Of a DNA stretch of 64,000 nucleotides, positions 57,882 through 64,000 are shown one piece after another. The DNA comes from Actinomycetes bacterium (GTDB lineage Bacteria; Actinomycetota; Acidimicrobiia; Acidimicrobiales; RAAP-2). The position numbers were made by a program, and so were the translations under genes. Each line of letters opens with the position of its first letter. Positions within the stretch are counted from its first letter, which is position 1. Where the stretch lies: contig JAJZBK010000008.1 in NCBI GenBank assembly GCA_021798955.1, positions 19,781 to 83,780 of the forward strand, written 5' to 3'. The notes beneath the pieces are model-generated. The model was not told the origin of the DNA. It saw only the letters and a program-made list of their open reading frames with translations, and made no database searches.

Positions 57882-59471
57882 TCAACCGGCGGCGAGGTCG
57901 GCGAGGGCTCCGGCCAGCGCGTCCCGTCCGGCCGTGACACGGCCTTCGGCCACACCGGCTTGGTTCAGGAGGACGAACCGGAGCTCACCGGCCGCCCGGC
58001 GGCTACGTCGCCAGGCATCGTCCATCTCGTCGAGCGAGGCGGACAGCCGCGTCGGCAGACCGAGGCGGGCGAGCACCCGACGGTGCCGCGCCACGACGGA
58101 CGGCTCGACCCGCCCGAGACGCACGGCCAGAAAGCCGGCCGCCACCATGCCCAGCGAGACGGCATCCCCGTGACGGTCGGGGCCGGGCGGCAGGAGCTGC
58201 TCGAACGCCCGGCCGAAGGTGTGGCCGTAGTGGAGCTGGACGCGCTCACCCTGCTCGCGCTGGTCCGCCGTCACGATGGCTGCCTTCACGGCGGTCGAGC
58301 GGGCGAGTAGGTCGACGAGCACGTCGACGTCACCTCGCAACACCTGGTCGGCACGCTCCTCGAGGAGATCGAGCAGCGCAGGGTCGGCGATGACGGCGTG
58401 CTTGACCACCTCGGCCAGCCCGGACCGGAAGCCTTCGTCTCGACGCTCGGCGGCGAGCTCGACATCGCTCACCACCACCACGGGCTGGTGGATGGTCCCC
58501 GACAGGTTCCCCCCGGTCGGAAGGTGGACCCCGTTCTTGCCCCCGATGGCCACGTCCGCCTGGCCGTGCAGCGTGGAGGGGACGAGCGCCAGTGGCATGC
58601 CTCGGTTGTACGTGGCGGCGACGAACCCGGTCAGGTAGCAGGTGTGCTCGTCCCCCACCCCGACGAGCAGGTCGTCCCGACTCGCCTCCCGGTCGGCGAG
58701 CCACTGCGAGAGCCGCTCGACGGCGGCAAAGCCGTCGGCTGGGTACCCCGTCCCGAGGTCGACCTGGTGCGGTTGTGGACCGCGGTCCTCGAGCAACCGG
58801 GAGACCAGTGCGTCGGCGGGTGCCCGGTCCCCTCCGGTGGACACCACGAAGCACCGACTGACCGAAGCGACCTGCGGGAGCAGGGTGGCCACCTCGGTAG
58901 CGAGACCAGCGCCGATGTGGACCTGGTGCGCGCCTCCCATCGGGGCCACAAGGACGCTCCTCGAGCCGACCGGGACGGACCGGGGGGCGACCAGGCGTTC
59001 GAGGAGACCGAGCACGATGTCCTCGGGCCGTCGTCCGTCGGTACGAACAGCCAGCTTGGCGGCACGGTTGTAGACGGGCAGCCGCCGCTGGTAGATCTCG
59101 CCGATGTCGGGTCGCTGCATCATGGGGCGGAGATCGTCCCTGCCGATGCGCAGCAACGCCTCCTCGTAGCTGACCTCGAGGTGCACCGCGGTGACCGACT
59201 CGAGCGCTTGGCGGGTGCCGGGGTGCTCGACGGCACCGCCGCCGAGCGCGACGACCGCCGGGGGGCCCGAGAGGGTCTCGACGATGGTGTCGTGCTCCAG
59301 CCGTCGGAAGGTCGCTTCGCCGTCCTCGGCGAAGATGTCGACGACCCTGCGACGGGTGCGGTGCTCGATGAGCAGGTCGATGTCGACGAAGGGGAGCCCG
59401 AGCTTCTCGGCAAGCAGGTAGCCGATGGTCGTCTTGCCGGCCCCCATGAACCCCATCAGCACGATCAGCAA
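57882..59471 (-). CDS. aroKB: Fused shikimate kinase / dehydroquinate-synthase-like protein with altered AroB active site
   Basis: A 529-residue fusion. Residues 1-165 are shikimate kinase: P-loop 'GFMGAGKTT' (7-15), 'FVDIDLLIE' with the shikimate Asp (28-36), 'GEATFRRLE' (51-59) and 'ALGGGAVEH'. Residues 170-529 are a sugar-phosphate cyclase fold. The zinc ligands are E354 ('GLAEVVKH'), H417 ('HYGHTFG') and H434 ('RHGDAVSLG'). However, the NAD-loop motif GGGVVxD reads 'GDEHTCY' (273-279), the Lys of G-K-N is Gly ('PTGGNLSG', 319-325) and the His of G-H-A-I-E is Arg ('GRAFE'). The cyclase activity is therefore uncertain. A 15-bp duplication lies in its promoter region. Confidence 0.85.
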   Translation of the reverse strand: MLIVLMGFMGAGKTTIGYLLAEKLGLPFVDIDLLIEHRTRRRVVDIFAEDGEATFRRLEHDTIVETLSGPPAVVALGGGAVEHPGTRQALESVTAVHLEVSYEEALLRIGRDDLRPMMQRPDIGEIYQRRLPVYNRAAKLAVRTDGRRPEDIVLGLLERLVAPRSVPVGSRSVLVAPMGGAHQVHIGAGLATEVATLLPQVASVSRCFVVSTGGDRAPADALVSRLLEDRGPQPHQVDLGTGYPADGFAAVERLSQWLADREASRDDLLVGVGDEHTCYLTGFVAATYNRGMPLALVPSTLHGQADVAIGGKNGVHLPTGGNLSGTIHQPVVVVSDVELAAERRDEGFRSGLAEVVKHAVIADPALLDLLEERADQVLRGDVDVLVDLLARSTAVKAAIVTADQREQGERVQLHYGHTFGRAFEQLLPPGPDRHGDAVSLGMVAAGFLAVRLGRVEPSVVARHRRVLARLGLPTRLSASLDEMDDAWRRSRRAAGELRFVLLNQAGVAEGRVTAGRDALAGALADLAAG

Positions 59472-59564
59472 CCCGGCACTCTCCTCCAGCGCTCCGGCGC
59501 CGACAGGGCCCGGCAGGTTGCTGCGTACGCTACCCGGCTCCCGCGCTCACGACAGGCGGGGCAG

Positions 59565-59594
59565 GGCCAGCGCGGGCGGGGCCAGCGCGGGTGG
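59565..59594. repeat. 15-bp unit in two tandem copies upstream of aroKB
   Basis: GGCCAGCGCGGGCGG at 59565-59579 and GGCCAGCGCGGGTGG at 59580-59594, one mismatch. It sits in the gap between csoR's stop and the aroKB start, 94 bp before the latter. Confidence 0.85.
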
Positions 59595-59656
59595 GACACC
59601 GCGGCAAGCCGGGCGAGCCGGGCAGTGGGATGACCGACGGGCGGGGCCAGGTCGGC

Positions 59657-60052
59657 TCACCGGTTCCGGGTGAACCGGTGGACGGCTTCGAGCAGTTCGG
59701 TGGTCTTTGCGGCGGCAATGGCTTCGTCGCCGGAGGTGAGGGCGTGACGCACGCAGTGGTTGACATGGTCGTCGAGGATGATCTCGGCAACGGCTTGGAG
59801 GGCCGTCGTGACGGCGGCAACCTGGGTGAGGATGTCGATGCAGTAGCGGTCCTCGGTGATCATCCGCTCGATGCCACGTGCCTGGCCCTCGATGCGACGC
59901 AGTCGCTTGACGAGCGCCTCCTTGTCGGCCACGTAGCCCCACGGCGGCCCAGGCTCGCCGGGGTGCGCCGCCACCGCGCCGTTGCCGTCGCTCCCCACCG
60001 CCGGCCCCTCGCCGGCGAGGTCCCCCCCGTCGGTCCCCCCCCGCTTGCTCAT
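59657..60052 (-). CDS. csoR: CsoR-type copper-sensing repressor
   Basis: A 131-residue DUF156 protein. After a 38-residue Gly/Pro-rich extension the CsoR core reads '[19 protein letters not shown]'. Copper ligands are C71 ('[10 protein letters not shown]'), H96 and C100 ('[12 protein letters not shown]'), the full Cys-His-Cys set of Cu(I) sensors. ATG overlaps the copA stop. It should repress the cop operon by binding upstream of copZ and let go when Cu(I) binds. Confidence 0.9.
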   Translation of the reverse strand: MSKRGGTDGGDLAGEGPAVGSDGNGAVAAHPGEPGPPWGYVADKEALVKRLRRIEGQARGIERMITEDRYCIDILTQVAAVTTALQAVAEIILDDHVNHCVRHALTSGDEAIAAAKTTELLEAVHRFTRNR

Positions 60053-62250
60053 CGGTCCCGATGGCCCGTGTGGAACCGGCGCAGCCGGAGGGAGTTGGTG
60101 ACCACGAACACGCTCGAGAACGCCATGGTCGCTGCCGCCACGATGGGGTTCACGACCCCGGCGACGGCGAGCGGGATCGCCACGACGTTGTACCCGAAGG
60201 CCCAGACAAGGTTGCCCTGGATCGTCCGCAGCGTCCGCCGCGACAGCCGGATCGCGTCGGCCACGGCTCGAAGGTCGCCGGCCACCAGGGTGATGTCGGA
60301 TGCCTCGATAGCGACATCGGTACCGGTACCGATGGCCAATCCCAGATCGGCCTGGGCGAGCGCCGGGGCGTCGTTCACCCCGTCGCCGACCATGGCGACG
60401 ACCTCGCCTGATTCCTGCAGCCTGGCCACCTCGGCGGCCTTGTCCCCGGGAAGGACGTTCGCCACGACGCGATCGATGCCCACCTCGGACGCCACCGCCC
60501 GGGCCGTGCGCTCGTTGTCCCCGGTGAGCAGGACCGGGGTGAGCCCCAGGGCCACCAGGTCGGCCACGGCCTGGCGGCTCGTCGCCTTCACCCGGTCGGC
60601 CACGGCCACGAGACCGCGAGCTTCACCGTCCCAGGCGACACCGACCACCGTCGACCCTGCCTCCTCCAACCGGTCGGCCTCGGCGGTGAGCCGATCGGAC
60701 AGCGAGACGCCCCAGTCGGCGAGCAAGCTCGGTCGGCCGATCACCACGCCGTGACCGTCGACGACCGCCTCGACACCGAGCCCGGCCCGGGCCGTGAACG
60801 CTTCGATCGGGGGGAGCGCGCCGAAGCGCTGGCGGCCGGCCGCGGCGATGGCCCGGGCGACCGGGTGCTCGCTGGCGTCTTCGACCCCCGCCACCAGGCG
60901 CAGGAGGTACTCCTCGTCGACACCGTCGGCAGGCACCACAGCCGAGAGGGCCATCTCCCCTTCGGTGAGCGTGCCGGTCTTGTCCAACACGACGGTGGTG
61001 ACCTGCCGCGTCTGCTCGAGCACCTCGGGGCCCTTGATGACAATGCCGAGCTGAGCGCCGCGGCCGGTGCCGACCATGATGGCAGTCGGGGTGGCGAGGC
61101 CCAGGGCGCACGGGCAAGCGATCACGATCACTGCCACGGCGGCGGTGAAGGCTGCGGCTGTCGTCACCCCGCCGATGACCAGCCATCCGACGAGGGTCAG
61201 CACCGACACACCGATGACGACGGGCACGAACACGGCGGACACCCGGTCGGCCAGGCGCTGCACGGGAGCCTTGCCCGCCTGGGCGTCGGCGACGAGCCGG
61301 GTGATCTGCGCGAGCGCGGTGGCAGAGCCGACCCGGGTCGCCTCGACGACGAGACGGCCGGACGCGTTCACCGTGGCTCCGGCGACGGTGTCCCCGGGCC
61401 CGACCTCGACCGGGACCGACTCGCCCGTCAGCATCGACTGGTCGATCGCCGAGCTCCCCTCCACCACGATCCCGTCGGTGGCCACCTTCTCGCCGGGACG
61501 GACGACGAACCGGTCCCCGACGGCAAGCTCCTCGATGGGCACGAGGACTTCGCTGCCGTCGCGCAGCACGTGGGCCTCCTTGGCGCCGAGCTCGAGGAGC
61601 GCTCGGATGGCCTGGCCCGACTGTCGCTTGGCCCGGGCCTCGAGGTACCGGCCGAGGAGGATGAGCGCGGTGATGGCGCCGGCGGTGTCGAAGTAGACGC
61701 TGGTGGACAGCCCCGCGAAGAGGACCACGGTCGACCACGTCCACGCGGCGAGCGTGCCGACCGAGACGAGTGTGTCCATCGTCGCCACCCCGTGGCGGGC
61801 ATTGACCACCGCGGCCCGGTGGAACGGCCAGCCGGCGTAGGCGACCACGGGCGTGGCAAGCACGAGTGAGATCCACTCCCACCCCGCCGGGCGGGCTGCC
61901 CCGACCCAGGCGAAGAGCACCAGTGGCACCGTCAGCACGACGGCGACGAGCAGGCGGACTCGGTACGGGCGGGCGGGGTCCTCGTCGGTGACCTCCTCGG
62001 GCAGTGCGGCACCGTAGCCGGCTGCCTCGACGGCACCGAGCAGGTCCTCTACTCGAACCTGGTCGGGGTCGTAGGCGACCGCCGCGTGCTCGCTGGCGAA
62101 GTTGACTGTCGCCGTCACGCCGTCGAGCTTGTTCAGGCGCTTCTCGATCCGAGCCGCGCACGAGGCGCAGGTCATGCCGGTGATGGCGAGCTCGACGTGC
62201 CGCCGTTCCTCAGCGGTCGGCGTCGCCGCAGCGCCTACGGGCGCGCTCAC
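60049..62250 (-). CDS. copA: Copper-translocating P1B-type ATPase
   Basis: A 733-residue Cu(I) exporter. N-terminal HMA domain with '[14 protein letters not shown]' (C28, C31), eight membrane helices, actuator 'LTGESVPVE', metal-channel '[12 protein letters not shown]', phosphorylation '[10 protein letters not shown]' and hinge '[16 protein letters not shown]'. GTG start overlaps the copZ stop (GTGA). Middle gene of copZ-copA-csoR. Confidence 0.95.
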   Translation of the reverse strand: MSAPVGAAATPTAEERRHVELAITGMTCASCAARIEKRLNKLDGVTATVNFASEHAAVAYDPDQVRVEDLLGAVEAAGYGAALPEEVTDEDPARPYRVRLLVAVVLTVPLVLFAWVGAARPAGWEWISLVLATPVVAYAGWPFHRAAVVNARHGVATMDTLVSVGTLAAWTWSTVVLFAGLSTSVYFDTAGAITALILLGRYLEARAKRQSGQAIRALLELGAKEAHVLRDGSEVLVPIEELAVGDRFVVRPGEKVATDGIVVEGSSAIDQSMLTGESVPVEVGPGDTVAGATVNASGRLVVEATRVGSATALAQITRLVADAQAGKAPVQRLADRVSAVFVPVVIGVSVLTLVGWLVIGGVTTAAAFTAAVAVIVIACPCALGLATPTAIMVGTGRGAQLGIVIKGPEVLEQTRQVTTVVLDKTGTLTEGEMALSAVVPADGVDEEYLLRLVAGVEDASEHPVARAIAAAGRQRFGALPPIEAFTARAGLGVEAVVDGHGVVIGRPSLLADWGVSLSDRLTAEADRLEEAGSTVVGVAWDGEARGLVAVADRVKATSRQAVADLVALGLTPVLLTGDNERTARAVASEVGIDRVVANVLPGDKAAEVARLQESGEVVAMVGDGVNDAPALAQADLGLAIGTGTDVAIEASDITLVAGDLRAVADAIRLSRRTLRTIQGNLVWAFGYNVVAIPLAVAGVVNPIVAAATMAFSSVFVVTNSLRLRRFHTGHRDR

Positions 62251-62450
62251 GACGCCTCGTAGCCGGCCTCTTCGATGGCGGCACGCAGTGCTTGGTCGTC
62301 GAGGCCCTCGCCGGTCACCGTCACGAGCTTGGTCTCGAGGTCGACGGCGACGTCTGATACGCCCTGGACCGCACCGACTTCGGTCGCCACGGCGCGCGTG
62401 CAGTGGTCACAGGTCATCCCGGCCACGGTGTAGGTGATCGTCTGGGTCAT
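62247..62450 (-). CDS. copZ: Copper chaperone, HMA domain
   Basis: A 67-residue single heavy-metal-associated domain: '[20 protein letters not shown]' with the CxxC that carries Cu(I) to CopA. RBS GAGGAGCC. First gene of the operon, just behind the CsoR-type operator. Confidence 0.95.
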   Translation of the reverse strand: MTQTITYTVAGMTCDHCTRAVATEVGAVQGVSDVAVDLETKLVTVTGEGLDDQALRAAIEEAGYEAS

Positions 62451-62479
62451 CGCTGGCTCCTCACCTCGGTCCTCGTCAT

Positions 62480-62504
62480 CAGTATATACCCTATGGGGGT
62501 ACTG
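62480..62504. promoter_or_regulatory. CsoR operator and promoter of the cop operon
   Basis: An inverted repeat CAGTA...TACTG encloses TACCC-TAT-GGGGG, the G/C-tract pseudo-palindrome typical of CsoR sites. On the minus strand TATACT overlaps it as the -10, about 30 bp before the copZ ATG. This is a rare AT-rich pocket in the window. Confidence 0.65.
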
Positions 62505-62666
62505 AAGGCTAGGACCCGGCCCTGCTGTGTTGACCGGGTCCCCTCAATGTGGGCTCACCCCGCTCCGACGACGTGGGGACGTCACCCACGCCGTGCCGGG
62601 TCGAGACCGGAGCGAACCTCTCTCGAGCCGTCGGGTCGCGACGACAGCTGGCAGGGCTCCCCCGCC

Positions 62667-63590
62667 TCACGCCGCCGGGAGTCGCGTGGCGATCCGTTCC
62701 GCCAGCTCGCTCATCCGTCGTCCATCGAGCGGGCCCGGTCGGAGCAGCAGCTCAGGCAAGACGGCCCGCCAGCACACGACGACACCTCGCACCGTCCACG
62801 GTTGGCGGTCCAGCCAACCGACGGTCGCGTCGACGAAGCACAATGCCGGTTGAACGACGGCGTCGACAAGGAGGTCGGCACAGCTCTGCCGCACCGTCTC
62901 GACCTGCCATCCCATGCTCTCCACCAACTTGGTCTCGTCTCGGCCGCCGATGATGAGCCGTTCGTCCCGAGCGAAGAGCCCGCCTTTGTTGCGAAGCTCC
63001 AGACGCTTGCCTGGTCGCACCTTGGCATCGATGACCCACACCCCCGCTGGTGTCACCGCGATGTGGTCGATGTTGCTCCGACTCCCCGGCTTGTGCCGGT
63101 CGTGGAGGGCCACGATCCCCGCGATGGCGTCCAGTGCTTCTCCGACCTTGCGCTCGCCCGGTGCTCCGGTGACCCAGGCTTGGACGTGCTGGGGTGCGGG
63201 CTCGGCTCGGACCTTCGGGGTGACCGCAGCGGCCAGCCGACCAGCGATCGGATGTTCGGCCTTGATCCGCGACCGCCAGACCCGGTCAGCGGTAACCCGT
63301 TCTTCCTGTTGTCGCTCGTACCGAGCGGACCTCCGCTCCGCCTCACGGGTGACCGATCGACCGGCCGTCCCTCGGTCGAATGCCAGCGCGGACGGCTCTG
63401 GGAACGCCTGGTTGGACGACTCTGTCGCCGTCGACGCTGTGCCCAGGCACGACAGGCAGGTGACGGTCTTTGACCCGCTGTCCCACCCTGCCCGCTCGCC
63501 GGCATGCACGGTGCGACCACAGGATACGCAGCTGTCTTGTCTCCGCAGGACGAGCATCTTCACCCAGGGAGTATCGGCCAACCGGTCCAT
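62667..63590 (-). CDS. NERD-domain protein with N-terminal zinc ribbon
   Basis: A 307-residue protein. 'CVSCGRTVHAGERAG' and 'VTCLSCLG' give a CxxC-x(n)-CxxC zinc ribbon (residues 21-49). A basic coiled region follows (80-110). The NERD nuclease-related core begins about residue 140 with 'GAPGERKVGEALDAI', then 'IDHIAVTPAGVWVIDAKV' (D-H and D-A-K catalytic-like residues) near 175-195 and 'QVETVRQSCADLL'. NERD domains are restriction-endonuclease-like. A role in DNA processing or defence is possible but unproven. Start is uncertain (63590 or 63557). Confidence 0.8.
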   Translation of the reverse strand: MDRLADTPWVKMLVLRRQDSCVSCGRTVHAGERAGWDSGSKTVTCLSCLGTASTATESSNQAFPEPSALAFDRGTAGRSVTREAERRSARYERQQEERVTADRVWRSRIKAEHPIAGRLAAAVTPKVRAEPAPQHVQAWVTGAPGERKVGEALDAIAGIVALHDRHKPGSRSNIDHIAVTPAGVWVIDAKVRPGKRLELRNKGGLFARDERLIIGGRDETKLVESMGWQVETVRQSCADLLVDAVVQPALCFVDATVGWLDRQPWTVRGVVVCWRAVLPELLLRPGPLDGRRMSELAERIATRLPAA

Positions 63591-63823
63591 CCCTGAAGGA
63601 CACCCGCCGACGTCATCGGGGATGCTGGCACGCCCCCATCACCTCGGCGCTACTCAGGAGGCACGGTCCCTGGCGTTGTGCTCGGCTCGCGGGGGAGGCG
63701 GCAACAGCAGAGCGGTCGGGGCTGGACGAGTGGGCTCCCACACCAGGGCGAATTCATAGTCGTTGACGTAGTGACCTGACCAGGACCATGGCGACGGTAC
63801 TGGCGTTTCTCGGCGCCGTCTGG

Positions 63824-63835
63824 TACAAGCTTGTA
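63824..63835. promoter_or_regulatory. 12-bp palindrome abutting the edge gene start
   Basis: TACAAGCTTGTA is a perfect palindrome one base before ATG 63837. It could be an operator or, if the gene is mobile, part of an end structure. Confidence 0.35.
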
Positions 63836-63836
63836 G

Positions 63837-64000
63837 ATGGGCAGCAGGGATCTCGGACCGTCACGGGCTGAGGTGTCCGTGCGGCTCGTGCGTGCCGACG
63901 AGGTCGCCCGGTTCAACGCGCTGCTCGACGAGCACCACTTCTTGGGGCACCACCTCTTCGGCCGGGTGCTGCGCTACGTCGCCACGATCGAGGACGAGTG
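63837..64000 (+). CDS. N-terminus of a DUF4338/DruA-like protein (3' truncated by the window)
   Basis: 54 residues are visible. 'RAEVSVRLVRADEVARFNALL' is followed by 'DEHHFLGHHLFGRVLRYVA', the H-H-Y/F-L-G...G-x-x-x-R-Y-V-A pattern that opens DUF4338 proteins. That domain is found in the Druantia anti-phage protein DruA and in proteins next to or within transposons. The rest is outside the window, so transposase-linked and defence contexts cannot be separated. A palindrome touches the start. Confidence 0.6.
   Translation, partial: MGSRDLGPSRAEVSVRLVRADEVARFNALLDEHHFLGHHLFGRVLRYVATIEDE

Noticed and set aside
63650..63916. 88-residue minus-strand ORF near the right edge
   Set aside because: Overlaps the DUF4338-like start on the other strand and lacks a start signal or motif.

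Overview
The window comes from a high-GC actinomycete, most likely class Acidimicrobiia. The reasons are the pervasive G/C third codon positions, F420 genes (a CofD/FbiA homologue and an LLM-family F420 enzyme), a RodZ-like HTH-membrane protein, an Rpf-like secreted protein, many acyl-CoA enzymes, and several starts that sit 8-9 nt after a TAnnnT box, as in leaderless actinobacterial transcription. The taxonomic call is inference. I saw no rRNA, tRNA or CRISPR.

Layout. 1-3.7 kb: tail of a DUF6036-like nucleotidyltransferase gene, a two-gene cytochrome b operon without an adjacent Rieske or cytochrome c gene, and cofD. 3.9-9.6 kb: a plus-strand acyl-CoA operon (acyl-CoA dehydrogenase, acyl-CoA ligase, SCP-x-type thiolase, nitroreductase, small unknown). 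9.7-13.8 kb: sbcD-sbcC. 13.9-22.4 kb: an OYE-type ene-reductase, acyl-CoA dehydrogenase, a large polytopic membrane protein, a Baeyer-Villiger-type monooxygenase and an LCP wall protein. 22.5-26.6 kb: pirin, then a hydroxyacyl-CoA dehydrogenase plus oleate hydratase pair whose base composition is visibly lower in GC. 26.9-39.0 kb: RodZ-like protein, VOC proteins, two secreted proteins, an AidB-like dehydrogenase, AIM24-like protein, LLM oxidoreductase, M20 amidohydrolase, Rpf-like protein and a radical SAM/SPASM/SEC-C protein. 39.1-46.0 kb: a tightly coupled minus-strand operon (IclR regulator, acyl-CoA dehydrogenase, CoA-transferase, MaoC, PanE-like, VOC, MFS).

46.1-59.5 kb is the most interesting part. 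aroQ and a fused aroK-aroB lie on the same strand, as in an aro operon, but are separated by about 11 kb of catabolic genes. These form a divergent unit around one intergenic control region. Leftward run aldehyde dehydrogenase, alcohol dehydrogenase, TPP-dependent enzyme, cupin and a ribose-type ABC transporter. Rightward run an IclR regulator, a family III CoA-transferase and a short citrate-synthase-family (citryl-CoA lyase-like) protein. Together they look like uptake and oxidation or decarboxylation of an unknown sugar-like or hydroxy-acid substrate, followed by CoA activation and carbon-carbon cleavage. The AroB half of the fusion lacks several residues normally conserved in dehydroquinate synthase.

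59.6-62.5 kb: a copper operon (copZ-copA-csoR) with a CsoR-type operator. 62.7-64 kb: a NERD-domain protein and the start of a DUF4338/DruA-like gene running off the edge.

Short tandem duplications (5 to 29 bp units) recur at gene ends and intergenic sites throughout. Several convergent gene pairs share a compact GC-rich hairpin likely to act as a bidirectional terminator.
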